A program made the position numbers and the translations under genes. Below are positions 8,032 through 16,672 of a stretch of DNA of 64,000 nt, in pieces (within the stretch, counting starts at the first letter, position 1; each line of letters opens with the position of its first letter). This DNA comes from Streptomyces sp. NBC_00247 (GTDB lineage Bacteria > Actinomycetota > Actinomycetes > Streptomycetales > Streptomycetaceae). The notes under the pieces were generated by a model that saw only the letters and a list, made by a program, of their open reading frames with translations, ran no database searches and was not told where the DNA came from. Where the stretch lies: positions 4,980,001 through 5,044,000 of the forward strand of contig NZ_CP108093.1 of the NCBI RefSeq assembly GCF_036188265.1, read 5' to 3'.

Positions 8032-10953
8032 GTGACGGAGACGGACGCGGAGGTGACGGTCGCGGGGCAGCCGGTCGCGGGGCAGCCGGGGGCGGGGCAG
8101 CCGGGGGCGGGACAGTCGGTCGCGGGACAGCGGGAAACCGCCGGGTTCGACGCGCTGCGCGGGCAGTTGAAGGCGGCGGCGACGGCCTTCGCGGACGGGC
8201 CGCACGCCCTGGAAGGCATCCTCCTCGGCCTCGTGGACGACGTGGACCGCGCCGTGCGCGAACCGCTGGAGATCTTCCCGGTCTGCCACCACTCGCCCGC
8301 CTCGGCGACCGCGATGGCCCGGCGGCTGCGGGAGAAGCAGCCGAAGGTCGTCTACCTGGAGCTGTGCGAGGACATGGCGCCCCTCCTCACCGAACTGCGC
8401 AACTGCCGGCTCCCGGTGGCGGTGCAGGCCTTCGCGAGCGAGGTCGAGGGCTTCCCCGCCGCGTGGGCCCCGCTCTCGGTGGTCGCGCCGATCACCGAGG
8501 CGTCCGCCGAGTACCAGGCCATCGCCTACGCACTGGACACGCCGGGCGTCGAACTGGTCCTCGTGGACAGGTCGTCGGACCACGTCTTCCAGTGGCAGGC
8601 ACGCGCCGAAGGGGACGAGGAGACGTCCCTGGCCCCCGCCGCCCCCGTCCCCACCGAGGAGGACGCCGCGCTGCACGGTGACGCGGTCGGCGTGGAGATC
8701 GGCGACCTGCGTCCGCGCTTCGCCGAACTGGAGGAGCACCTGCTGCACCACGGGCGGGTCCGGCACTGGTCGGAGTGGTGGCACCAGTACGTCGAACTCC
8801 CGCTCGGCGACGCCGACCACGACACGTACCGGCAGATCATGCTGCTGATCGGCAGCCTGTTCCGGCGCCTCGCGCCCGAGGACGCGCGGCGCACCCGCGT
8901 GGACGAGGACCGCGAACGGTACATGTGGACCCGGATGCGGGAGCACCTGGCCGCGACCGGCACCGACCCCGCCGACTGCCTCTACGTCTGCGGCGCGTTC
9001 CACGCGGCCAGCCGCGTCGCCGAGTTCGGCGTCGCGGGCGCCGACGGCTTCGAGATCAGCCCGCCGAGCGCCAGCGTCTGGAGCTACGGCCTGATCCCCT
9101 CCAGCCACACGGCCATCGAGGCGCAGTTCGGCCTCGCCCCGGGGTCGGTGTCGATCGCCGCGACCCAGTGGACGAAGAACCTCAAGCGCACCCGGGTGAA
9201 GCCCTACCGCCTGGCCGGTCAGGCGGGCACGAAGAAGGCCGCCCGGACGGTCCCGAAGGCCCAGCCCCAGGACCGGACCCCGGCACCCGCGGCGGCGGCG
9301 GAGGACGTCCCCGACCGGCTCTCCGGATTCCTGCGCCTCCCGCCCGTAATGGACGGTCTGGACGAGGCCGAACTCCTCGGCTGGTCCGTGGAGATCGTGC
9401 GCGCCGCCCGCCGCAACGGCTACCTCGCCTCCACCGCCGACGCCATCGCCGTCTTCGAGACCTCGATCCTGCTGGCCGGGATGCGCGACCGGGCCCGTCC
9501 CACCCCGTACGACTTCCAGGACGCGGCCGTCACCTGCATCGAGAAGGACTCCGTCCCCGGGCGCCGGGACGTGCGCCGGCTCGTGGAGATCATGATGGGC
9601 GGCGACCGGATCGGCCGGGTCGGCTACGACTCGCTGCCGCCGCTCGCCCGCGACGTGCACGACCGGCTCGCCCCGCTGGGGCTCGACCTCCAGCAGCGCG
9701 GGGTGCGCCGGGCACTGCTCGACATGGTCGCCCGGCCCGAGCTGGAGCGCTGCTCCGACGTGCTCTGGATGCTGCGCCGGCTGATGCCTCAGGACACCGC
9801 ACGGCCGATCATGGGGGAACGAGGGCTCGGCGAGCGCTCCCTCCAGGAGTCCTGGGACCTCGCCCTCGGCACCGACCAACGCGCCCTGATCGAGATGGGG
9901 TACGAGGGCGTCAGCATCGAACAGGTCCTGGAACAACGGCTCCGGAAGGCCGCGTACGCCCCGCGGGCGACCACCGCGGCCGTGCTCGGGGCGGTGGAGG
10001 ACGCCACGCTCCATCTGCGCGGCGGACGCCTCGCCGCCGAACTCGGCGCCCGTGCCCTGGAGGTGCTCACCACCGAGCGCGGCGTGGACGGCGCCCCCGA
10101 GGTGCTGAGCCGGATACGCCGGCTGCTGGCGTACTACCGCACCAGCGAGCCGGTGCTCCCGCCGTGGATCGAGTCCTTCGTCAAGGCGGGTTACGCGCAC
10201 TACTGCACCCTGCTGCCGACCGCGTTCACCGACGAGGGGGCGACCGGCCGCCAGGTCGCGGCCACCCTGGGCTTCCTCTTCTCCATGGAAGGGCTGGCGC
10301 TCTCGCTCGGCTGCGACCGTACCCAGCTGGAGCTGGCCCTCGCCCAGTCGCACCCCGAGGAGCCCGCCCGGGTGGCCCTGCTGTGGGCGGCCCGCACACA
10401 CCTCGGGCAGCTCTCCCGGGAGGAACTGCGCGCGCGGTGCGACGGACTGCTGGCCAACCCCCTGGTGGTGCCCGCCTATCCGCGCTACCTCAGCGGGTTC
10501 CTGCACGCCCTGGAGCCGGTGCCGCAGCTCGCCGACTTCGTCGTGGAGGCCGTCTCGAACGCCTTCGCACGCCTTCCCGACCGGGTGCTGCTGCCCTGGC
10601 TGCCGACGCTCATCACCACCCTGCGGGCCGAGGGCGCCGACCTCGCCCCGCTGCTGATCCGGGAGGCCGGACGGATCTTCCCCGGCCGACTGGACGCGCT
10701 GGACACCTTCGTACCCCCCTGGCGCGAGCCCGCCCCGGACGCGGCGGCGCCCCGGGGCCCCGCGACCGGTACCGGAGCGCGTACGGGCGTCGCCCTGCTC
10801 GCCGCGTACCCCGCGACCTGCGACGCGGTGGCCGCACTGCTGGGCTGCGACGGCGGATGGGAGACGGCCGCCCCCGCCCCGGCGGGCGCCGCGCTCCTCG
10901 CCCGGCATCCGGAGCCGGCCGGTGCGCTGGAGGCGCTGCTGGCCGGAGCGTGA
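8032..10953 (+). CDS. Large DUF5682-like protein (YehM-like)
   Basis: A 973-residue protein. I choose GTG 8032 because AGGAGG lies five bases upstream; GTG 7987 (GTGA overlap with the MoxR stop) and ATG 7939 are alternatives. The N-terminus has five tandem (V/G)AGQ(P/S) repeats (about 10-33). It then has a diagnostic segment FPVCHHSPASA (His86, His87) followed by VVYLELCEDMAPLL, the kind of His/Glu-bearing core seen in DUF5682 proteins that accompany MoxR/VWA genes. The C-terminal 500 residues are helical and Leu/Arg-rich, possibly repeat-like. No signal peptide or membrane segment is seen. It may be the effector or enzymatic subunit of the operon; this is inference. Confidence 0.85.
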   Translation: MTETDAEVTVAGQPVAGQPGAGQPGAGQSVAGQRETAGFDALRGQLKAAATAFADGPHALEGILLGLVDDVDRAVREPLEIFPVCHHSPASATAMARRLREKQPKVVYLELCEDMAPLLTELRNCRLPVAVQAFASEVEGFPAAWAPLSVVAPITEASAEYQAIAYALDTPGVELVLVDRSSDHVFQWQARAEGDEETSLAPAAPVPTEEDAALHGDAVGVEIGDLRPRFAELEEHLLHHGRVRHWSEWWHQYVELPLGDADHDTYRQIMLLIGSLFRRLAPEDARRTRVDEDRERYMWTRMREHLAATGTDPADCLYVCGAFHAASRVAEFGVAGADGFEISPPSASVWSYGLIPSSHTAIEAQFGLAPGSVSIAATQWTKNLKRTRVKPYRLAGQAGTKKAARTVPKAQPQDRTPAPAAAAEDVPDRLSGFLRLPPVMDGLDEAELLGWSVEIVRAARRNGYLASTADAIAVFETSILLAGMRDRARPTPYDFQDAAVTCIEKDSVPGRRDVRRLVEIMMGGDRIGRVGYDSLPPLARDVHDRLAPLGLDLQQRGVRRALLDMVARPELERCSDVLWMLRRLMPQDTARPIMGERGLGERSLQESWDLALGTDQRALIEMGYEGVSIEQVLEQRLRKAAYAPRATTAAVLGAVEDATLHLRGGRLAAELGARALEVLTTERGVDGAPEVLSRIRRLLAYYRTSEPVLPPWIESFVKAGYAHYCTLLPTAFTDEGATGRQVAATLGFLFSMEGLALSLGCDRTQLELALAQSHPEEPARVALLWAARTHLGQLSREELRARCDGLLANPLVVPAYPRYLSGFLHALEPVPQLADFVVEAVSNAFARLPDRVLLPWLPTLITTLRAEGADLAPLLIREAGRIFPGRLDALDTFVPPWREPAPDAAAPRGPATGTGARTGVALLAAYPATCDAVAALLGCDGGWETAAPAPAGAALLARHPEPAGALEALLAGA

Positions 10954-11007
10954 CACCGGAAGCGGCCCGCGATCCCTGGAACTCGATCCTCCGGGGCGCG
11001 GGCCGTT

Positions 11008-11040
11008 CCGGGGAGCCGTCGGGGACCGGCGGCTCCCCGG
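11008..11040 (+). terminator. Terminator hairpin after the yeh-type operon
   Basis: A perfect 11-bp stem (CCGGGGAGCCG with CGGCTCCCCGG) and 11-base loop, 54 bases after the DUF5682 stop. No T-run follows, as is usual in high-GC actinobacteria. Confidence 0.75.
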
Positions 11041-11158
11041 CCAGAGAGTAGGAGGCGGCGGGCGGCCCCGCGCAGCCTTTGCCGCCGTGGCGCGGCTCCA
11101 CCGTGCCACGACGGGAGGAGGCGCGCGGCCCCGCGCAGCTCATTGCGGCAACATGAAT

Positions 11159-11185
11159 ATTTTTCCGGGAGGTTGACGAAAAAAT
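11159..11185 (+). promoter_or_regulatory. Candidate promoter/operator of the ROK regulator
   Basis: In an AT-rich island, TTTTTC (11160-11165) and GAAAAA (11178-11183) form an inverted repeat with a 12-base centre. It overlaps the -35-like TTGACG at 11173-11178. The arms resemble AT-rich NagC/Mlc-type ROK boxes, so autoregulation by the downstream ROK protein is plausible. Confidence 0.45.
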
Positions 11186-11197
11186 TCGGGCCTCCTC

Positions 11198-12451
11198 ATG
11201 CTGGGGCCCATGCACTCCCACAGAGGCCCCCTCGCACAGCTGAGGCGGGGCCATGAAGAGCGCGTGCTCGGCCTGCTGCGCCGGCACGGCCAGTTGAGCC
11301 GCGCCGAACTGGGGCGGCTCTCGGGGCTCTCGCGCACCACGCTGTACGACATCGTGGCGACCCTCGTCGCGGGCGGTGCGGTGGTCCCGGGCGCGGCCGA
11401 CCCCGGGCCGCGCAAACGCGGCCGTCCCGTCGAGCACCTGACCCTGGACCCGGCCGCCGGACAGGCGCTCGGCATCGACTTCGCCCGCCGCTCGGTCCAT
11501 GTGGCCGCCGCCAACGTCGCGCACGAGATGATCGGTTCGGCCAGCCTCGCGCACCCGCCGGACCTCCCCTGGGAGGGCCGCGTCGACCTCGCCGAGAAGC
11601 TCGTCGCCTCGCTGGCCGGAGGGGCGCTGCGACTCTCCGCCCTCGGCGCCACCGGTGCGGTCGGCGTGGGCGTCGTAGGGCCGGTGCGCCGTACGGAGAC
11701 CGAGGACCTGCCGACGGCGCGGGGGCACCGGGGCACCCGGCCGGGCGGCGGTCACGGGGGTGCGCTCGCCGACCTCGTGGAGCTGCTGACCCACCGCTTC
11801 GGCGCCCCCGTGCTCATCGACAACAACACCCGTCTCGCCGCCCTCGCGGAGGCCACCTGGGGCGCCGCGGCCGGCAGCCCCGACGTGCTCTACCTGCGGC
11901 TCTCGCACGGCGTCGGCGGCGGCCTGGTCGTCAACGGCGCTCTGCACCGGGGCGTCGACGGGCTGGCCGGCGAACTCGGCCACATCACCGCCGACCCGGC
12001 GGGCGGCCCCTGCGAATGCGGCGGCACCGGCTGCCTGGAGACCGTCGCCTCCGTCGGGGCCGTGCTCGCCGCGTACCGCGAACGGGGCAAAAAGGCGCGG
12101 GACTTCGCCGCGTTCCTGGCCGCGCTGGAGGACGGGGACACGGTTGCCGAGGACGTGCTGCGCAGGGCCGGGACCCTCGTCGGGACCGTCCTCGCCTCGG
12201 TGGTGGGCGCCCTCGGCCCCAGCACGATCGTGCTCGGCGGTGAGCTCGCCCAGGCCGGCGAGGCCCTGCTCGGCCCGGTCGCCGAGGCGCTCGACGCCCA
12301 CGTCCTGCCGCTCGCCCGGGACCGCGTGACGCTGCGCCCCGCCGCGCTCGGCGAAGCGGGCGGCGCGCACGGCGGCGTCGCCCTGGCCCTGCACGAATCG
12401 CCGCTGCTCGCCCGCTACCCGGGCCCGGCACTCCCCGAGGACGACGCATGA
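11198..12451 (+). CDS. ROK-family transcriptional regulator
   Basis: A protein of 417 residues from ATG 11198 (ATG 11210 is an equally good start; neither has a strong ribosome site). The N-terminal winged helix (RRHGQLSRAELGRLSGLSRTTLYDIV) is followed by a ROK sugar-kinase-like domain. The zinc site is intact: GHITADPAGGPCECGGTGCLE, with His and three Cys. The phosphate loop region LGIDFA is present. ROK repressors sense sugars or sugar phosphates. The gene heads an operon with ABC transporter, sulfatase and GH43 genes, overlapping the permease by ATGA, so it most likely controls this glycan-sulfate locus and itself. Confidence 0.93.
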   Translation: MLGPMHSHRGPLAQLRRGHEERVLGLLRRHGQLSRAELGRLSGLSRTTLYDIVATLVAGGAVVPGAADPGPRKRGRPVEHLTLDPAAGQALGIDFARRSVHVAAANVAHEMIGSASLAHPPDLPWEGRVDLAEKLVASLAGGALRLSALGATGAVGVGVVGPVRRTETEDLPTARGHRGTRPGGGHGGALADLVELLTHRFGAPVLIDNNTRLAALAEATWGAAAGSPDVLYLRLSHGVGGGLVVNGALHRGVDGLAGELGHITADPAGGPCECGGTGCLETVASVGAVLAAYRERGKKARDFAAFLAALEDGDTVAEDVLRRAGTLVGTVLASVVGALGPSTIVLGGELAQAGEALLGPVAEALDAHVLPLARDRVTLRPAALGEAGGAHGGVALALHESPLLARYPGPALPEDDA

Positions 12452-13320
12452 CGACCCCGTACCAGCCCCTCGTCGAGGATTCCCCCGCCGAGAAGGTCTC
12501 CGCCGCCCCGGACGACCCGACGCCCTCCCCGCCCGGCGGCCGTGCGGCCCGCACCGGCAGGCGCGGCGGGCGTTCCTTCCTCTCCTCGCTCGGGCTCAAC
12601 CTGCTCGCGCTCGTCGTGGGCCTCGGCGTCTGGGCCCTGCTGAACCCGCTCGGCTACGACGTGCTGCCCGGCCCCGGCGAGGTCGCCTCCCGGGCGGGAG
12701 AGCTGATCTCCGACGGCACCCTCGCCGGCGACGCCCTCGCCAGCGTGCGCCGGGTACTGACCGGCTTCGCCCTGGGCACCCTGGCCGCCGTACCGGTCGG
12801 GTTCCTGATGGGCTGGTACCCGGTGGCCCGGGGCCTGCTGGAGCCGTACGTCCAGTTCTTCCGGACCGTCCCGCCGCTGGCCCTGATCCCGCTCACCATC
12901 GTGCTGATGGGCATCGGCGAGACGCCCAAGATCTTCGTGATCTTCCTCGCCGCGTTCCTCTCCAGCGTGCTCGCCGCCTTCCAGGGGGTCGTCGGAGTCG
13001 ACCGCACCCTGATCGACGCGGCGCGGGTGCTCGGCGCGAAGGACGGGACGATCTTCCTCAAGGTCGTCGTCCCCGCGTCCGCGCCCTTCATCCTCGTCGG
13101 CATGCGGATCGGCCTCGGCTCCGCCTGGGGAACCCTGGTCGCCGCCGAACTCATCGCCGCCCCCGAGGGCTTGGGCTTCCGCATGCAGCAGGCCCAGCTC
13201 TACTACGACCTCCCCACCATCTTCGTCGGGCTGATCTCCATCGGAGTGCTCGGCCTGGTGATGGACCGGCTGCTCCTCGTCGCCGAACGACGCCTCACCC
13301 ACTGGCAGGAAACCCGATGA
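12448..13320 (+). CDS. ABC importer permease (SsuC/TauC type)
   Basis: A 290-residue membrane protein with about six transmembrane helices after a ~45-residue cytoplasmic Pro/Arg-rich leader. The EAA loop that contacts the ATPase is seen as DAARVLGAKDGTIFLKVVVP, followed by PFILVGMRIGLGSAWGTLVAAELI. This is the BPD_transp_1 family as found in sulfonate, taurine and nitrate importers. It is coupled to the regulator before it and the ATPase after it by ATGA overlaps. The presence of a sulfatase in the operon argues for uptake of a sulfate ester or sulfonate rather than nitrate. Confidence 0.92.
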   Translation: MTTPYQPLVEDSPAEKVSAAPDDPTPSPPGGRAARTGRRGGRSFLSSLGLNLLALVVGLGVWALLNPLGYDVLPGPGEVASRAGELISDGTLAGDALASVRRVLTGFALGTLAAVPVGFLMGWYPVARGLLEPYVQFFRTVPPLALIPLTIVLMGIGETPKIFVIFLAAFLSSVLAAFQGVVGVDRTLIDAARVLGAKDGTIFLKVVVPASAPFILVGMRIGLGSAWGTLVAAELIAAPEGLGFRMQQAQLYYDLPTIFVGLISIGVLGLVMDRLLLVAERRLTHWQETR

Positions 13321-14087
13321 ACGCCAAGATCTCCTTCCGCGGGGTCTCCCGGACCTACCCCGTGAAGAACACGGTCTTCACCGCGCTCGACGACGTCTCG
13401 CTGGACATCGGCGACGAGGAGTTCGTCACCGTCGTCGGCCCCTCCGGCTGCGGCAAGTCCACCCTGCTGAACCTCGCCGCCGGACTGGCCGAACCCACCT
13501 CCGGTACGGTCCTCGTCGACGGGAAGCCGGTCACGGGGCCCGGCCCCGAACGCGGCGTGATCTTCCAGCAGTACGCCCTCTTCCCCTGGCTGACCGTGCG
13601 CGGCAACGTCGAGTTCGGGCTCAAGCTCGCCTCCGTGCCGGCGGCGGAGCGCAAGGAGCGGGCTCAGCGGGCGATCGAGCTGGTCGGCCTCGGCGACTTC
13701 GCCGACGCCCTGCCCAAGACGCTCTCCGGCGGCATGAAGCAGCGCTGCGCCATCGCCCGCGCCTATGCCGTCGATCCCCAGGTCCTGCTGATGGACGAGC
13801 CGTTCGGCGCGCTGGACGCGCTCACCCGGGTACAGCTGCAGGACCAGTTGCTGGACACCTGGAGCCGCGACCGGCGGACCGTCCTCTTCATCACCCACGA
13901 CGTGGACGAGGCCGTCTACCTCGCCGGACGCGTCATCGTGATGGCCGCCCGGCCGGGCCGTGTCCACCAGGTCATCGACGTCGGCCTGCCGTACCCGCGC
14001 ACCGAGGCGGTCCGGCTCTCACCGGAGTTCGCCGACATCCGCAACGCCGTCTGGCAGGCCGTCTACCACCAGCCCGCCGCGGTCTGA
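13317..14087 (+). CDS. ABC importer ATP-binding protein (SsuB/TauB type)
   Basis: A 256-residue ATPase with Walker A GPSGCGKST (41-49), Q-loop FQQYALFPW, signature LSGGMKQR (136-143), Walker B VLLMDEP (156-162) and H-loop THDVDEA. The LFPWLTV(R/L) sequence after the Q-loop is typical of the nitrate/sulfonate/taurine importer group. It starts in an ATGA overlap with the permease and is 60 bases upstream of the binding-protein gene. Confidence 0.95.
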   Translation: MNAKISFRGVSRTYPVKNTVFTALDDVSLDIGDEEFVTVVGPSGCGKSTLLNLAAGLAEPTSGTVLVDGKPVTGPGPERGVIFQQYALFPWLTVRGNVEFGLKLASVPAAERKERAQRAIELVGLGDFADALPKTLSGGMKQRCAIARAYAVDPQVLLMDEPFGALDALTRVQLQDQLLDTWSRDRRTVLFITHDVDEAVYLAGRVIVMAARPGRVHQVIDVGLPYPRTEAVRLSPEFADIRNAVWQAVYHQPAAV

Positions 14088-14147
14088 CCGGTTCGCCGGA
14101 CCCCGTCTTCCTCCGCACACCCACACCCACCGAAGGATCGTTCCGCC

Positions 14148-15137
14148 ATGAGTCTCTTCCCGCGCGCCCTCGCGGCCTCCGCCGCCGTGTCCGTCCTGGC
14201 ACTCTCCGTCACCGGATGCTCCGGGGACTCCGGCGATTCCGGCGGCGGCACCGCCAAGGTGCGCTTCGGCTACATCAGCGACTACAACGGCGCCAGCCTG
14301 CTCGCCATCGCCGACCAGCAGGGTCTGTGGAAGAAGGAAGGGCTCTCGCCCCAGTACAGCGTCTTCACCAACGGCCCGCTCCAGATCCAGGCGCTCGGCG
14401 GCGGCTCTCTCGACTTCGGCTACATAGGCCCCGGGGCGATGTGGCTGCCGGCCACCGGCAAGGCCGAGGTCGTCGCCGTGAACACCCTCGCCTACGCGGA
14501 CCGGGTCATCGCCCAGCCCGGCATCAAGACCATCCAGGACCTCAAGGGCAAGAAGGTCGGCGTCCCCGCCGGCACCTCCGGAGAGATGGTCCTCAACCTG
14601 GCTCTCCAGAAGGCCGGGATGAAGCCCGAGGACATCACCAAGGTTCCGATGGACCCGGCCACCGTGGTCTCCGCCTTCGTCTCCGGGCAGATCGACGGCG
14701 CCGGCCTCTGGTACCCGCTCATCGACTCCATCAAGGCGAAGAAGCCCGGCCTCAACGAGGTCGGCTCCACCAAGGACTTCTCCGACAAGGCGTTCCCCAC
14801 CGCGTTCGTCTCGGGCACCAAGACCGACAAGGGCCTCACCACCAAGGTCGTCAAGGTCCTCCAGCAGGCCAACGACTACCGGGCCGCCCACCCCGAGGAG
14901 GCGATCGACGCCGCCGCGAAGCTGCTGAAGGTCGACCGCGCCAAGGTCGCCGCCGACGCCGCCAACGTGAAGACGATGACCACCGCCGACCTGGTGGCGA
15001 AGACCGGTGACGGGACCGTCGCCTCCTGGCTCGACGGCCTCGGCGAGTTCTTCGTGTCCACCGGCCAGCTGAAGTCCGTGCCGAAGTCGGACACGTACTA
15101 CGAGGGCGACCTCTACACGAAGGCGTACGCCAAGTGA
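14148..15137 (+). CDS. ABC importer substrate-binding lipoprotein (SsuA/TauA-like)
   Basis: A 329-residue lipoprotein: the signal peptide ends in the lipobox LSVTGC (Cys about residue 25), then a Ser/Gly/Asp linker and a periplasmic-binding fold starting VRFGYISDYNGASLLAIADQQGLWKKEGL, typical of the NMT1/SsuA/TauA group. The ligand cannot be read from sequence. It is anchored outside and delivers substrate to the adjacent permease. The stop overlaps the sulfatase start by GTGA, strong evidence that the imported compound is the sulfatase substrate or that both act on the same glycan. Confidence 0.92.
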   Translation: MSLFPRALAASAAVSVLALSVTGCSGDSGDSGGGTAKVRFGYISDYNGASLLAIADQQGLWKKEGLSPQYSVFTNGPLQIQALGGGSLDFGYIGPGAMWLPATGKAEVVAVNTLAYADRVIAQPGIKTIQDLKGKKVGVPAGTSGEMVLNLALQKAGMKPEDITKVPMDPATVVSAFVSGQIDGAGLWYPLIDSIKAKKPGLNEVGSTKDFSDKAFPTAFVSGTKTDKGLTTKVVKVLQQANDYRAAHPEEAIDAAAKLLKVDRAKVAADAANVKTMTTADLVAKTGDGTVASWLDGLGEFFVSTGQLKSVPKSDTYYEGDLYTKAYAK

Positions 15138-16672
15138 ACCTGCTGTTCCTCATGACCGACCAGCACCGGGTGGACACCCTCGGCGCTTACGGCAACCCGC
15201 ACGTCAGGACCCCGAACCTGGACCGGCTCGCCGCCACCGGCACCCGCTTCGACCGGTTCTACACCCCGACCGCCATCTGCACCCCCGCCCGCGCCAGCCT
15301 GCTCACCGGCCAGGCCCCCTTCCGCCACCGCCTGCTCGCCAACTACGAGCGGAACGTGGGCTACCTGGAGGACCTCCGGGACGACGTCTTCACCTTCCCG
15401 GCCGCCCTGAAGGAGCGCGACTACCAGCTCGGCCTGATCGGCAAATGGCACGGCGGTACCCGCCGCAACGCCGCCTCCTACGGCTTCGACGGCCCCGACC
15501 TGCCCGGCTGGCACAATCCCGTCGACCACCCCGACTACCTCGGCTACCTGGAGGAGCGGGGCCTGCCCCCGTACCGCATCTCCGACCACGTCCGGGGCAC
15601 GGCACCGGCCGGCAACCCCGGGAACCTGCTGGCCGCGCGACTGCACCAGCCGGTGGAGGCGACCTTCGAGTACTACCTCGCCACCCGCGCCATCGAGCAG
15701 CTGGAGAAGTACGCGGCGGACGGGCGGCCCTTCTTCCTGGCCACCCACTTCTTCGGCCCGCACCTGCCCTACCTGCTGCCCGACTCCTACTTCGACCTGT
15801 ACGACCCCGAGTCGGTCGAGCTGCCGCCGTCGATCCACGAGACCTTCGAGAACAAGCCGCCGGTACAGGCGAACTACAGCGCGCACTGGGCCTTCGACAC
15901 CATGCCGCTGGAGGTCAGCCGCAAACTCGTCGCCGTCTACTGGGGTTACGTCACCCTCATCGACGAGCAGATCGGACGCATCCTGACCCGCCTGGACGAA
16001 CTCGGCCTGGAAGACGCCACGTCGGTGTTCTTCACCGCCGACCACGGCGAGTTCACCGGAGCCCACCGGCTGCACGACAAGGGCCCGGCGATGTACGAGG
16101 ACATCTACCGCATCCCCGGGATCGTGCGCGTTCCCGGTGCCCCGCCCCAGGTACGCGACGAACTCGTCAGCCTCACCGACTGCACCGCGACCCTGCTCGA
16201 CCTGGCCGGGATCGATCCTTCCCAGGCCGTGGACAGCCGCTCCCTCCTCCCGCTGGTACGCGGCGAACACCCCGACTGGGCGCCGGAACTGGTGGCCGAG
16301 TTCCATGGCCACCACTTCCCGTACCCGCAGCGGATGATCCGCGACGACCGCTACAAGCTGGTCGTCAACCCGGAGTCCGTGAACGAGCTGTACGACCTCG
16401 TGGACGACCCCCACGAGCTGGAGAACCGCTACCAGGACCCCGGGACGGCGCCCGCGCGCGACCGGCTGATGCGGCGGCTCTACACGCTGCTGCGCGACCG
16501 GGGCGACAACTTCTACCACTGGATGACGTCGATGTACGACATCGGCGGCTCGGACGCCGACGTCACCCTCAGCTCCTTCGAACCGGACGGCACGACCCCG
16601 ACCGCACCGGCCCGCGACCACCCGGCGGGCGCGACGGCCACGGGAACCACGGAGACCACGGAGACCCGATGA
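15134..16672 (+). CDS. Type I sulfatase, cytoplasmic, formylglycine (Cys) type
   Basis: A 512-residue alkaline-phosphatase-superfamily sulfatase. The FGly signature CTPARASLLTG (Cys49) requires a formylglycine-generating enzyme, none of which is encoded in this window. Metal and active-site residues are visible: TDQHR near the N-terminus, GKWHGG, and TADHGEFTGAHRLHDKG. There is no signal peptide, so it should act inside the cell on an imported sulfate ester, in keeping with the coupled ABC importer. The start is GTG 15134 in a GTGA overlap. Sulfated monosaccharide/oligosaccharide or choline-sulfate-like substrates are possible; the ROK and GH43 neighbours favour a carbohydrate. Confidence 0.92.
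   Translation: MNLLFLMTDQHRVDTLGAYGNPHVRTPNLDRLAATGTRFDRFYTPTAICTPARASLLTGQAPFRHRLLANYERNVGYLEDLRDDVFTFPAALKERDYQLGLIGKWHGGTRRNAASYGFDGPDLPGWHNPVDHPDYLGYLEERGLPPYRISDHVRGTAPAGNPGNLLAARLHQPVEATFEYYLATRAIEQLEKYAADGRPFFLATHFFGPHLPYLLPDSYFDLYDPESVELPPSIHETFENKPPVQANYSAHWAFDTMPLEVSRKLVAVYWGYVTLIDEQIGRILTRLDELGLEDATSVFFTADHGEFTGAHRLHDKGPAMYEDIYRIPGIVRVPGAPPQVRDELVSLTDCTATLLDLAGIDPSQAVDSRSLLPLVRGEHPDWAPELVAEFHGHHFPYPQRMIRDDRYKLVVNPESVNELYDLVDDPHELENRYQDPGTAPARDRLMRRLYTLLRDRGDNFYHWMTSMYDIGGSDADVTLSSFEPDGTTPTAPARDHPAGATATGTTETTETR

Noticed and set aside
6811..11109. A 1,432-codon minus-strand open frame
   Set aside because: It is antisense to the MoxR and DUF5682-like genes and has no protein-like domains; long antisense frames are usual in high-GC DNA.
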